NCBI GenBank assembly: GCA_026770585.1 | Contig: MU647293.1 | Coordinates: forward strand, 130,138 to 140,669 | DNA: 10,532 bases | Reading direction: 5' to 3' | DNA from: Baffinella frigidus | Lineage: Eukaryota; Cryptophyceae; Cryptomonadales; Baffinellaceae | Shown: positions 1-5,582 of the stretch, piece by piece | How the letters are laid out: every line of letters begins with the position of its first letter | Position numbering within the stretch: position 1 is the stretch's first letter | Program-made: the position numbers and the translations under genes | The notes under the pieces: generated by a model | The model's database searches: none | The model's input: only the letters and a program-made list of their open reading frames with translations | What the model was told of the DNA's origin: nothing

Positions 1-160
1 CGGGGCAGCAAAAAGTGTTTTATTACCTTCTAAAAGGGTTTTAATGGGAATCGCGGTACTGTTTTACAATGTAAAAGTGCGAGATGGTAGTAACAGGGTG
101 GATTTGGTCGAGGTTTGTGTGCGCGCGCGGCGGCCGCCACCACCTACCGAGTTCACTGAT

Positions 161-270
161 TTAATTTCGGAACAAGACAGATTCTGTCCCGCTATCTTAG
201 GCCTCCAACGCCGAAGATAAGGGTGTGTGTGCTATTTTAGGCATACAGTGATGCCATCTTACGCCTTTTT
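161..270 (+). repeat. Dispersed ~110-bp repeat, copy 1
   Basis: The segment starts TTAATTTCGGAAC and matches 1488-1599 along its length. Shared blocks are CTGTCCCGCTATCTTA, GAAGATAAGGGTGT, GCTATTTTAGG and GATGC(C/T)ATCTTACG. It contains a small palindrome, GACAGATTCTGTC. It sits between copies 1 and 2 of the GGGGCAG repeat, so it probably inserted there or belongs to a composite unit. Confidence 0.75.
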
Positions 271-649
271 ATTCCAACACCCCTGGTGAATTTGGTCGAG
301 GGTTGCGCGCGGCCGCTGCCACCACCTAGTGGGGCAGTGAAAAAGTGTTTTAATATTTTTAAAATATCTTTTAAAGGGAATCGCGGTACTGATTTACAGT
401 GTAAAAGTGCGAGAATGTAGTAACAGGGTGGGTTTGGTCGAGGGTTGTGCGCGCGCGTTGTGCGCGCGCGCGGCCGCTCCTACCACCTAGTGGGGCAGCG
501 AAAAGGTGTTTTATTACCTTTTATGCCCTTTATATTACTTTTTAACGTGTTTTAAAGGGAATGGTGGTACTGTTTCAGAATGTAAAAGCGCGAGATGGTA
601 GTAAAGGGTTCCAACGCCCAGGGTGAATTTGTTCGAGGATATTGTCCAC

Positions 650-840
650 CATCTCCGAAGATTGCATAGAAGAAATTGCTTAGGGTTACATAGGAGAAAT
701 TAGTTAGGGCATAGTAAATTTAGTTAGGCCTCCTAATTAAATGGTTGAATAGGAGAAATTAGTTAGGGAAAAATTGGTTAGTAAATTTGATTAGGCCTCC
801 TAAGTAAATAAAGACGCTACTTAGGAAACTAATGCAGAGG
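650..840 (+). repeat. TTAGTTAGG-rich direct repeats
   Basis: This AT-rich stretch contains AGGAGAAATTAGTTAGGG twice (about 692 and 751) and a TAGTAAATTT...TTAGGCCTCCTAA block twice. The 21 bases at 745-765 occur as an exact reverse complement at 4350-4370, so this segment and the core of the 4261-4422 foldback are related. No coding frame was seen. Confidence 0.7.
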
Positions 841-1139
841 AGCATGAGCCTGTCGCGCGGCCGCCGCCACAACCTTCCGGGGCAGCAAAAAAGTGTTTTA
901 TTACCTTTTAAGCCCGTTTTATTACTTTTGAACGTACATCGTGGTACTGTTTAGAATGTAAAAGTGCGAGGTGGTAGTCAAGGGTTCGAGTGGCAGGGCA
1001 GATTTGGTCGGTGTCTTCACAGGCCCATAGACTGTTGCATCATTCAACACAAGTCTTAAGGGCCTATCTATGATCTATATCGAGTTCAATAAAATAAAAT
1101 AAAAAGAACCGCCATCAAGTTGCTTCGATGGTTCATTCA

Positions 1140-1171
1140 AAAGCCAGGACCGGAAATCCGGTCTCGGCTTT
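1140..1171. repeat. Short imperfect hairpin
   Basis: Arms of 15 bases pair with two mismatches around a two-base loop. The centre is GACCGGAAATCCGGTC (1148-1163). A second imperfect hairpin, GAACCGCC...GATGGTTC, precedes it at about 1107-1135. No function can be assigned. Confidence 0.6.
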
Positions 1172-1172
1172 C

Positions 1173-1321
1173 TCATTTTAAAAGTCCATTTCCCTTAGAA
1201 TTCAGGTGCAAGTTTTTAAAATCCTTTGAAATTGAATCACGTCCTCGCTCGGCAGCGGAAGAAGATTTGGTCTGCACCTTCATCTCCGCCTCGGTTGGAT
1301 CGGCCGACACCCCGATTGCTC
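1173..1321 (-). CDS. Possible terminal exon fragment, weak candidate
   Basis: On the minus strand, a pyrimidine-rich stretch ending in GGGCAG (AG at 1323-1322) resembles a splice acceptor. After it, a frame of about 49 codons runs to TGA at 1175-1173. The predicted peptide has an ordinary composition and includes ADPTEAEMKVQTKSSS near its start. Beyond the acceptor, the same strand turns into the CCCGAAA heptamer array, which could be intronic. No family is recognised and no partner exon is visible. It may be a chance frame, because the opposite strand is also open here. Confidence 0.18.
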
Positions 1322-1343
1322 CTGCCCAGAGAGAGGGAGCGAA

Positions 1344-1399
1344 GGGTTTAGGGTTCCGGGTTTCGGGTTTCGGGTTTCGGGTTTCGGGTTTCGGGTTTT
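1344..1399 (+). repeat. Telomere-variant heptamer array (TTTCGGG)
   Basis: Eight consecutive heptamers are present: GGGTTTA, GGGTTCC, five perfect GGGTTTC, and GGGTTTT. Shortly downstream, 1438-1452 carries CCTAAACCCTAAA, the plant-type telomere repeat in the opposite orientation. The array therefore looks like a degenerate interstitial telomere repeat. The G-rich strand could form G-quadruplexes. Its translation gives only low-complexity peptides, so open frames through it are rejected. Confidence 0.9.
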
Positions 1400-1437
1400 G
1401 GGGACCCCCGCCGTCCACGTCCGAATCCACCACGCTA

Positions 1438-1452
1438 AATCCTAAACCCTAA
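1438..1452 (-). repeat. Inverted telomere-like CCCTAAA motif
   Basis: CCTAAACCCTAAA lies about 40 bases from the GGGTTTC array and points the other way, so telomere-like motifs face each other across 1344-1452. Confidence 0.7.
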
Positions 1453-1487
1453 ATCACGACGCCGCCCCCGAAACACGCCTTTGCAAG

Positions 1488-1599
1488 TTAATTTCGGAAC
1501 TAGACAGAAACTGTCCCGCTATCTTAAGCTCCCCACGCGGAAGATAAGGGTGTAAATGCTATTTTAGGTATCAAATGATGCTATCTTACGACGTTTCAT
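1488..1599 (+). repeat. Dispersed ~110-bp repeat, copy 2
   Basis: This is the second copy of the 161-270 repeat, diverged at scattered positions (GACAGAAACTGTC in place of GACAGATTCTGTC). It begins about 35 bases after the telomere-like motifs. Confidence 0.75.
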
Positions 1600-1850
1600 C
1601 AGGACATATTCTAGTATGTTCCGAGATGAAAGTGGGGCGGTGTCCACACGGTGGACTGCGAAGGTTTCGTTGGGGCTGGAATTCAGGGTGTTGCGTGACC
1701 AAATTGTACCAGAAAATTCTTAAATTTAATTGCATCAAGGCAAGTTGACTTTTGATGAAAGGTTCGTGCGGCAAGGCTTAACATAGCATAGATCGCTCAG
1801 GGGCTATTCAAAATCCCTGCGTAGCCCGCTGTGTGGCCCAGGGTTTCAGG
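1600..1850. other. Intergenic stretch, nothing recognised
   Basis: No open frame with protein-like composition, RNA gene or strong repeat was seen here. The sequence has moderate GC content and leads into the foldback element that starts at 1858. Confidence 0.5.
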
Positions 1851-1857
1851 GGTTGGG

Positions 1858-2031
1858 ACCACCAACCCTCAGGGACGGACCAAATCGATTGATTTCGACC
1901 TGTTCCCAAAAGTTGATTTTGTACCAAGATTGGGACTTAAGTCGACACAGAGACCCCAGATCTGGGGTCTCTGCAAGGTGAATTTGAGATGTGAAAATCG
2001 ACGATTTGGTCTTTCCGTGAGGGTTGGTGGG
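1858..2031. repeat. Foldback element with a perfect 26-bp central palindrome
   Basis: The outer arms (about 1858-1888 and 2001-2031) are imperfect inverted repeats. The left reads ACCACCAACCCTC and GACCAAATCGA; the right reads TCGACGATTTGGTC and GAGGGTTGGTGG. Between them, 1948-1973 is a perfect palindrome: CAGAGACCCCAGA followed by its exact reverse complement. This is the layout of a MITE-like foldback. The forward open frame crossing it is a by-product and was not called as a gene. Confidence 0.75.
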
Positions 2032-2216
2032 GAGAGACCGACGACCCCTGCTCGGATCGGATATTTAACCCCTAAATGGGAAGGGATCCAGGGTCTTATT
2101 TAACCCCTAAATAGAAAGGGGTTCAGGGTCTTATTTAACCCCTAAATGGGAAATGATGCTTAATTAAGCCCTAGATAGGAAGGGTTGGGGAGAGACCGAT
2201 GACCCCAGCACGAATC
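2032..2216 (+). repeat. 35-bp tandem repeats bracketed by a duplicated segment
   Basis: Two 35-bp units (2063-2097 and 2098-2132), a partial third (2133-2161) and a diverged fourth (2162-2192) share ATTTAACCCCTAAAT and CAGGGTCTT. The flanking sequences GAGACCGACGACCCC (about 2034) and GAGACCGATGACCCC (about 2190) are near-identical, so the tandem block lies between two copies of the same ~28-bp sequence. Confidence 0.8.
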
Positions 2217-2240
2217 GTCCCGTGCTCGTCCGACTCCACA

Positions 2241-2349
2241 ACGCCGCCCACAACCTTCCCAACGGGGAAAACCGTTCAGGTTTGATAGGCTTAACGTCCT
2301 GAAAACCGGGTAGTTAGGCCTACGGTGTTGCCTACGGTAGGCCGTAGGG
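2241..2349 (+). repeat. 109-bp dispersed repeat, copy 1
   Basis: It opens with GCCGCCCACAACCTTCC and a CGGGGAAAACCGTTCAGG block. A 71-bp stretch follows that is identical to copy 2, starting GGTTTGATAGGC and ending GGCCGTAGGG. That stretch resembles the left arm of the 5220-5381 foldback (shared GTAGTTAGGCCTACGG, TTGCCTA and GGTAGG). It may be a half-element. Confidence 0.85.
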
Positions 2350-2412
2350 ACCTAAGGGAGCTCCTACGAAAAACCAGGTCCTAGGGGCCCTACGCCCACA
2401 ACCTTCCCCCCA
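2350..2412 (+). repeat. CCTAGG/CCCTAC mini-palindrome segment
   Basis: GGAGCTCCTACG, AGGTCCTAGGGGCCCTACG and a further CCACAACCTTCC junction are packed together. The small palindromes are like those found in the loops of the foldback elements elsewhere in the window. Confidence 0.5.
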
Positions 2413-2502
2413 GGGAAACCGTTCAGGTTACATGTAATGCAAATGGATAAGATTTTAGTACTAATCGTTTAGATGGACTGTATCCGTGAAGCCCCCGGTG
2501 GC
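2413..2502 (+). repeat. Dispersed repeat family B, copy 1
   Basis: 2413-2485 matches 3119-3191 at 71 of 73 positions, starting GGGAAACC and ending GGACTGTATCC. The next 17 bases, GTGAAGCCCCCGGTGGC, are absent from that copy but match the inverted third copy near 9245-9315. Confidence 0.85.
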
Positions 2503-2514
2503 TGCTAAGTGTCC

Positions 2515-2621
2515 ACGCCGCCCACAACCTTTCCCCCGGGAAACCGTTCAGGTTTGATAGGCTTAACGTCCTGAAAACCGGGTAGTTAGGCCTACGGTGT
2601 TGCCTACGGTAGGCCGTAGGG
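2515..2621 (+). repeat. 109-bp dispersed repeat, copy 2
   Basis: It shares a 71-bp identical block with 2241-2349 and the same CCGCCCACAACCT opening. The near-identity points to a recent duplication or to homogenisation. Confidence 0.85.
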
Positions 2622-2945
2622 CCCTTATGACCTATTGTTTCGTTGGACCCCCTATAGGGGCCTCCCCCCGGATAAATACTCGCCGTTAGGTCAATACCGA
2701 AACTATCACTTCAAGTGAAACCATTTACCATGAGTTCAATAGAGTGACTATTGGTTAAATAGAAAGCTTTGGTTCAATGGAGAAACCGCCGCCCACAACC
2801 TTCCGCCGGGATGTAGGAGGTGGAGTTAGAATCCATCTGGAAAATGCTCGTGTGAGCGGCCGACACGGGGTACAGTAAGTGGCACAATGCGTCGAGCATG
2901 TGCGGCGCTGACGTTGGTTGTTTGCCAATAAACTATCAATCTCTC
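2622..2945. other. Non-coding mosaic, short repeats only
   Basis: The stretch holds CCCCCTATAGGGG (about 2649), several GTTCAATNGAG-like motifs, and another CCGCCGCCCACAACCTTCC junction at about 2786-2805. The 21-base block at 2772-2792 (GTTCAATGGAGAAACCGCC and two more) recurs at 3495-3515 with one mismatch. No gene was seen. Confidence 0.5.
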
Positions 2946-2947
2946 TA

Positions 2948-3100
2948 CCCTGGGTTAGGGCTTGGGGTTAAGGGTCTAGGGTTTAGGGTTGAGGATCCAG
3001 GTGAAGTAGCCCAGACCCAGCTCGCCGTGCTTGTTGTACCCTGGGTTAAGGCTTGGGGCTCAGGGTTTAGGGTTTAGGGTTTAGGGTTTAGGGTTAGGGC
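2948..3100 (+). repeat. Two interstitial telomere-like blocks (TTTAGGG)
   Basis: Two similar blocks begin CCCTGGGTTAGGGCTTGGGG (about 2949) and CCCTGGGTTAAGGCTTGGGG (about 3037). The second ends in four perfect GGGTTTA heptamers (3063-3090) plus GGGTTAGGG. The first carries degenerate GGGTTTAGGG. A 40-base unrelated segment separates them. This matches plant or algal type telomere DNA away from an obvious chromosome end. Confidence 0.9.
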
Positions 3101-3118
3101 CACAACCACCTCCCCCTC

Positions 3119-3191
3119 GGGAAACCATTCAGGTTACATGTAATGCAAATGGATAAGATTCTAGTACTAATCGTTTAGATGGACTGTATCC
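3119..3191 (+). repeat. Dispersed repeat family B, copy 2
   Basis: It differs from 2413-2485 at two of 73 positions. It is preceded by a CCACAACCACC-type junction and followed by CTTCCGCCGGGAAACCA, so the family is again bracketed by the recurrent junction motif. Confidence 0.85.
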
Positions 3192-3217
3192 TTCCGCCGG
3201 GAAACCACTCTCAGTTA

Positions 3218-3334
3218 CAGGGGTTACTCGAAATTAAGAACACGCACCGCCCCTAGGGTGGTCCCATACTCCTAGGCATAGCCCTACCGTAGGACCCTAG
3301 GGCGGTGCGTGTCCTTAATTTCGAGTGACCCCTG
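3218..3334. repeat. Foldback element, ~40-bp arms
   Basis: The left arm (3218-3258), beginning CAGGGGTTACTCGAAATTAAG, pairs with 3295-3334, differing by one gap and two substitutions. The loop holds the mini-palindromes CCTAGG and CCTACCGTAGG. Its termini resemble the TACAGGGGTACCTCGCTCA ends of the elements at 3383 and 8225. A fragment of the inner arm (ACACGCACCGCC) recurs at 8762-8780. No transposase is encoded. Confidence 0.85.
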
Positions 3335-3382
3335 CACGCCTACCCTGTGGATTCCGAGGATTACTACCGAGAGCACAGGAGC

Positions 3383-3494
3383 CTACAGGGGTACCTCGCT
3401 CATAAGAAATAGCCCCCCTCCTAGGACCACCATAGGGCCCTAGGCATAGCCCTACTGTAGAGTCCTAGAAGGGTCCTGGAAGGAGGCGCTTGTA
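3383..3494. repeat. Truncated foldback element
   Basis: It begins TACAGGGGTACCTCGCTCA, matching the left end of the 8225-8347 element. A C-rich tract and a loop with CCTAGGACCACC, CCTAGGCATAGCCCTAC and TCCTAG follow. The expected right arm is missing or badly degraded after 3475, so this is probably a solo or broken copy. Confidence 0.7.
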
Positions 3495-3597
3495 GTTCAA
3501 TAGAGAAACCGCCGCTGGTTCAACAGAGGACCCTTCCCACAAAGCCGCAAAACCAACATACAAAAAGGGTGTCTGGGCAGCCTCTGGGGGGCCTCGA

Positions 3598-3865
3598 GTC
3601 ACGTGTCCCCCGCTTTAAACGGTCAACACGTGACCACCTCCCCGCAAAACCGTAAAACCGACATTTTAAAAAGGGGGCACCTCGAGCCTGATGGCGGATC
3701 AAGCACCCAAATTAAAACCCGGATGTGTACAAGTTGGGCAGCGCGCAGTGATTTTCATTGGTTTGGTCACGTGTCCCCCGCTTTAACCGGCCGACACGTG
3801 ACCACCTCCCCGCAAACCCGTAAAACCAACATTGTAAAAAGGGGGCACCTCCAGCCTGAAGGCGG
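3598..3865 (+). repeat. ~100-bp unit duplicated, with CACGTG inverted repeats
   Basis: Units at 3598-3697 and 3766-3865 are about 93% alike and lie 168 bp apart. Each starts with GTCACGTGT and, about 28 bases on, carries its exact reverse complement ACACGTGAC (3626-3634 in the first). The rest runs CCACCTCCCCGCAAA, then AAAAAGGGGGCACCTC, then GGCGG. A partial upstream copy with GCAAAACCAACAT lies at about 3545-3570. CACGTG is the G-box/E-box core bound by bHLH and bZIP factors, but no gene start is visible nearby. Confidence 0.8.
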
Positions 3866-3909
3866 CGGCGAGGCTCTCGACGGTCTCAGAGGCAAGGTAG
3901 GCAGGGTGT

Positions 3910-4257
3910 GCTGCCGTCACCCCGTGCCCGCACCTTTCGAAAAGGGGCTTCGTATCAGTCCCTAACTACTGACCAATTACTGATTAGAGATCCCTAATTG
4001 CACCATAGGGATCTCTAATCCCCTAATTGCACCATAGGGATCTCTAATTAAGCTGCAGCCACCCCGTGCCCACACCTTTCGAAGAGGGGCTTCGTATCAG
4101 TCCCTACCTACTGATCAATTACTGATTAATATCAGTCCCTAGCTACTGATCAATTGCTGATTAGAGATCCCTAATTGCACCATAGGGATCTCTAATTCCC
4201 TAATTGCACCTTAGGGATTTCTAATTAAGCTGCCGCCACCCCGTGCCCGCACCTACC
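3910..4257 (+). repeat. Tandem repeat of a hairpin-bearing unit
   Basis: Unit 1 spans 3910-4051, unit 2 spans 4052-4228, and a partial third starts at 4229. Each begins GCTGC(C/A)G(T/C)CACCCCGTGCC. Units 1 and 2 carry ATCAGTCCCTA, CTGATTAGAGATCCCTA and matching TAGGGATCTCTAAT. The 14-base arms at 3983-3996/4006-4019 and at 4160-4173/4183-4196 are perfect hairpins with a nine-base loop, ATTGCACCA. Unit 2 contains an extra internal duplication of ATCAGTCCCTA...CTGATTA. Confidence 0.85.
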
Positions 4258-4260
4258 GAA

Positions 4261-4422
4261 CCACCAATTTCATCTCGAAAGATAACTGAATCAGTTCCCT
4301 AATTAGCGGTTTCATTTAATTAGGATGCCTAATTAAAATTACTATACCATAACTAATTTCTCCTATTCAATCTCCTATTGAAAAGGAACTGATTGAGTAA
4401 TCTTCCGAGATGAAATTAGTGG
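4261..4422. repeat. Foldback element, 38-bp arms
   Basis: Bases 4261-4298 pair with 4385-4422 with four mismatches in 38. The arms contain CATCTCG/CGAGATG and AGTTCC/GGAACT. The AT-rich interior carries the inverted match to 745-765 at 4350-4370 and several TTAATTAGG/CCTAATTAA motifs. Confidence 0.85.
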
Positions 4423-4471
4423 CCCGTAATTGCACCACAGAGGTCCATAACTAGTGCCCCGTGCCGACACC

Positions 4472-4578
4472 TTTATCCGGGGAAACCTGCACAATTCGCT
4501 CTTATTAGTAATGTTAAAGTTTTGTGTAGGAATTTTCGTTGCCAGGAAATGAAAGAAAAAAAGGTTTCCCCGGATAAA
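4472..4578. repeat. Foldback element, perfect 17-bp arms
   Basis: TTTATCCGGGGAAACCT (4472-4488) is exactly complementary to 4562-4578. The AT-rich interior includes an A-run (4554-4562). The left arm follows GTGCCGACACC, a relative of the junction motif of the 3910 repeats. Confidence 0.8.
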
Positions 4579-4622
4579 CCTGCCACTCTGGCCAGAGGAT
4601 GTTCCTTATCGGTCCCTAGCTG

Positions 4623-4793
4623 CTGATCAATTACTAATTGGAGATCCCTAATTGCTCCTAGCTACTATTCAATTGCTTGGTAGAGATCCCTAATCGCTCC
4701 ATATAGCCCGTGAGCGATTGGCTAATTGCTAACGGTTAATTAGCGATCCCTACGGAGTTATTCATTAGGGATCTCTAATTAGTAATTGATCAG
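4623..4793. repeat. Foldback element, 28-bp arms
   Basis: Bases 4623-4650, starting CTGATCAATTACTAATT, pair with 4766-4793 with one mismatch. The arm sequence is that of the 3910-4228 tandem unit (TGATCAATTACT, GAGATCCCTA), so this is a foldback version of the same repeat. Confidence 0.85.
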
Positions 4794-4966
4794 AAACGTC
4801 TTTTCCACGCGTGAGCACTATTCGTTTTAACCGAACGTATTTTTTAATTTTGTACCACAATCATCCACTTTTGGATAGAATTGAAGGAAAATAATGACTT
4901 TGATAATAGCTGGCTGCATCGGAGGAGTGCGTTATTGGAGCCATTTGAAGTTTAGCCCTCCCGGGT
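4794..4966. other. Spacer, no gene recognised
   Basis: Both strands have open frames of about 60 codons here, but neither has a recognisable motif or a convincing start context, and they overlap each other. Treated as non-coding. Confidence 0.5.
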
Positions 4967-5175
4967 ACCACCAGCAACTCGTAGCAGCTTGTAACCGGGT
5001 CGGGTACTGTAGTAATTTTCAGCCAAACCAAGGATATCTCCTTGAATATCGCCGTCAGCAATTCCCAGGTCCCTAGGGCCTCCTACCGTAGGGTCGTACG
5101 AATAAATCAAAAAAAGAATTTAATTCCCGGATTCTTGCAAGGGTCCGATAAAAGCTGCTACGGGTTGCTGGTTGT
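4967..5175. repeat. Inverted repeat, 24-bp arms
   Basis: ACCACCAGCAACTCGTAGC... (4967-4990) pairs with 5152-5175 with two mismatches in 24. The interior carries GGTCCCTAGGGCCTCCTACCGTAGGG (split at CTAGG) at about 5070-5094, the mini-palindrome type found in other foldback loops. Confidence 0.65.
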
Positions 5176-5219
5176 AGTTGGCTCCCGCTGATGCCGCTCG
5201 CGAGAAGGTTCCATATTTA

Positions 5220-5381
5220 ATAGGCTAACGGCCTGAAAATGGGGTAGTTAGGCCTACGGGATTGCCTAGGACCTCCTACCGTAGGCCGGGACTTTTTGGT
5301 CCTAGGATCCCTCGGCCTACGGTGGGAGGTCCTAGGCAATGCCGTATGCCTAACTACCCCATTTTCAGGCCGTTAGCCTAT
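5220..5381. repeat. Long foldback element, 69-bp arms
   Basis: The left arm 5220-5288 pairs with 5313-5381 with three mismatches in 69, around a 24-base loop. The arm begins ATAGGCTAACGGCCTG and includes GGGGTAGTTAGGCCTACGG, a sequence also found as half-elements at 2241-2349 and 2515-2621. The hairpin is expected to be very stable if single-stranded or transcribed. No coding capacity was seen. Confidence 0.95.
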
Positions 5382-5417
5382 GATATTGACGTATGCACTA
5401 CTTAGGGATCCCTCTGG

Positions 5418-5520
5418 GGCAATTAGGGGTCGCTTTTTAGCAATTAGGGGTCGATGTTTGGATACTATGAGGGTTCAGGGTGTACGGTTTAGGGATTAGG
5501 GATTAGATTAGGACCCGAAT
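5418..5520 (+). repeat. GCAATTAGGGGTCG repeat and telomere-like motifs
   Basis: GGCAATTAGGGGTCGCTTTT and AGCAATTAGGGGTCGATG (about 5418 and 5438) form a direct repeat. GGTTTAGGGATTAGGGATTAG (split at GGGA) follows at about 5486-5507 as another degenerate telomere-like run. If the minus-strand exon at 5581-5978 is spliced, all of this would lie within its intron. Confidence 0.6.
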
Positions 5521-5574
5521 AGAGAATGGGGGTAGGGATTCGGGTGTGGGGTGGAGGGTGGAGGGTCACGCGAG

Positions 5575-5582
5575 ACGCACCC
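5575..5582 (-). other. Probable 5' splice site
   Basis: Reading the minus strand, exon sequence ATCATGGG is followed by GTGCGT from 5580. The coding match to the phosphotriesterase family ends here, and the downstream translation turns into a proline-rich low-complexity run. The split falls after the second base of a glycine codon. An alternative donor three codons on is less likely. Confidence 0.5.

Larger units (their letters stand above)
1..1010 (+). repeat. Four-copy interspersed repeat array with GCGGCCGC junctions
   Basis: Four diverged copies of one unit begin near 2, 331, 492 and 879. Each opens with GGGGCAG followed by an AAAAGTGTTTTA-like stretch. It continues through a CGGTACTG or TGGTACTG block, then GTAAAAGTGCGAG and a GGTAGTAA block, and ends in a TTGGTCGAG-like segment. 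Copies are preceded by a GC-rich junction containing GCGGCCGC and a CCACCACCTA-like tail (about 129-149, 307-330, 466-490, 854-878). Copies 2 and 3 are almost directly adjacent, while other segments lie between the remaining copies. No open frame runs through the units. They look like non-coding interspersed or satellite-like DNA. Confidence 0.8.

Noticed and set aside
990-1010. GGGTTCGAG, resembling a tRNA B box
   Set aside because: No A box, cloverleaf or acceptor stem surrounds it, and it corresponds to GGGTTCCAACG in a sister repeat copy.
1120-1452. Plus-strand 110-codon frame
   Set aside because: Its C-terminal third is the translation of the GGGTTTC array (repeats of GFRVS), and it has no recognisable domain.
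1831-2103. Plus-strand 90-codon frame
   Set aside because: It runs straight through the 1858-2031 foldback and its palindrome. The symmetry explains the openness.
3603-3965. Plus-strand 120-codon frame
   Set aside because: It is created by the two near-identical 100-bp repeat units. The peptide simply repeats, and both copies lie in non-coding repeat DNA.
3910-4228. CRISPR-like array
   Set aside because: Units are long (142-177 bp), the intervening sequence is itself repeated, and no cas genes are present.
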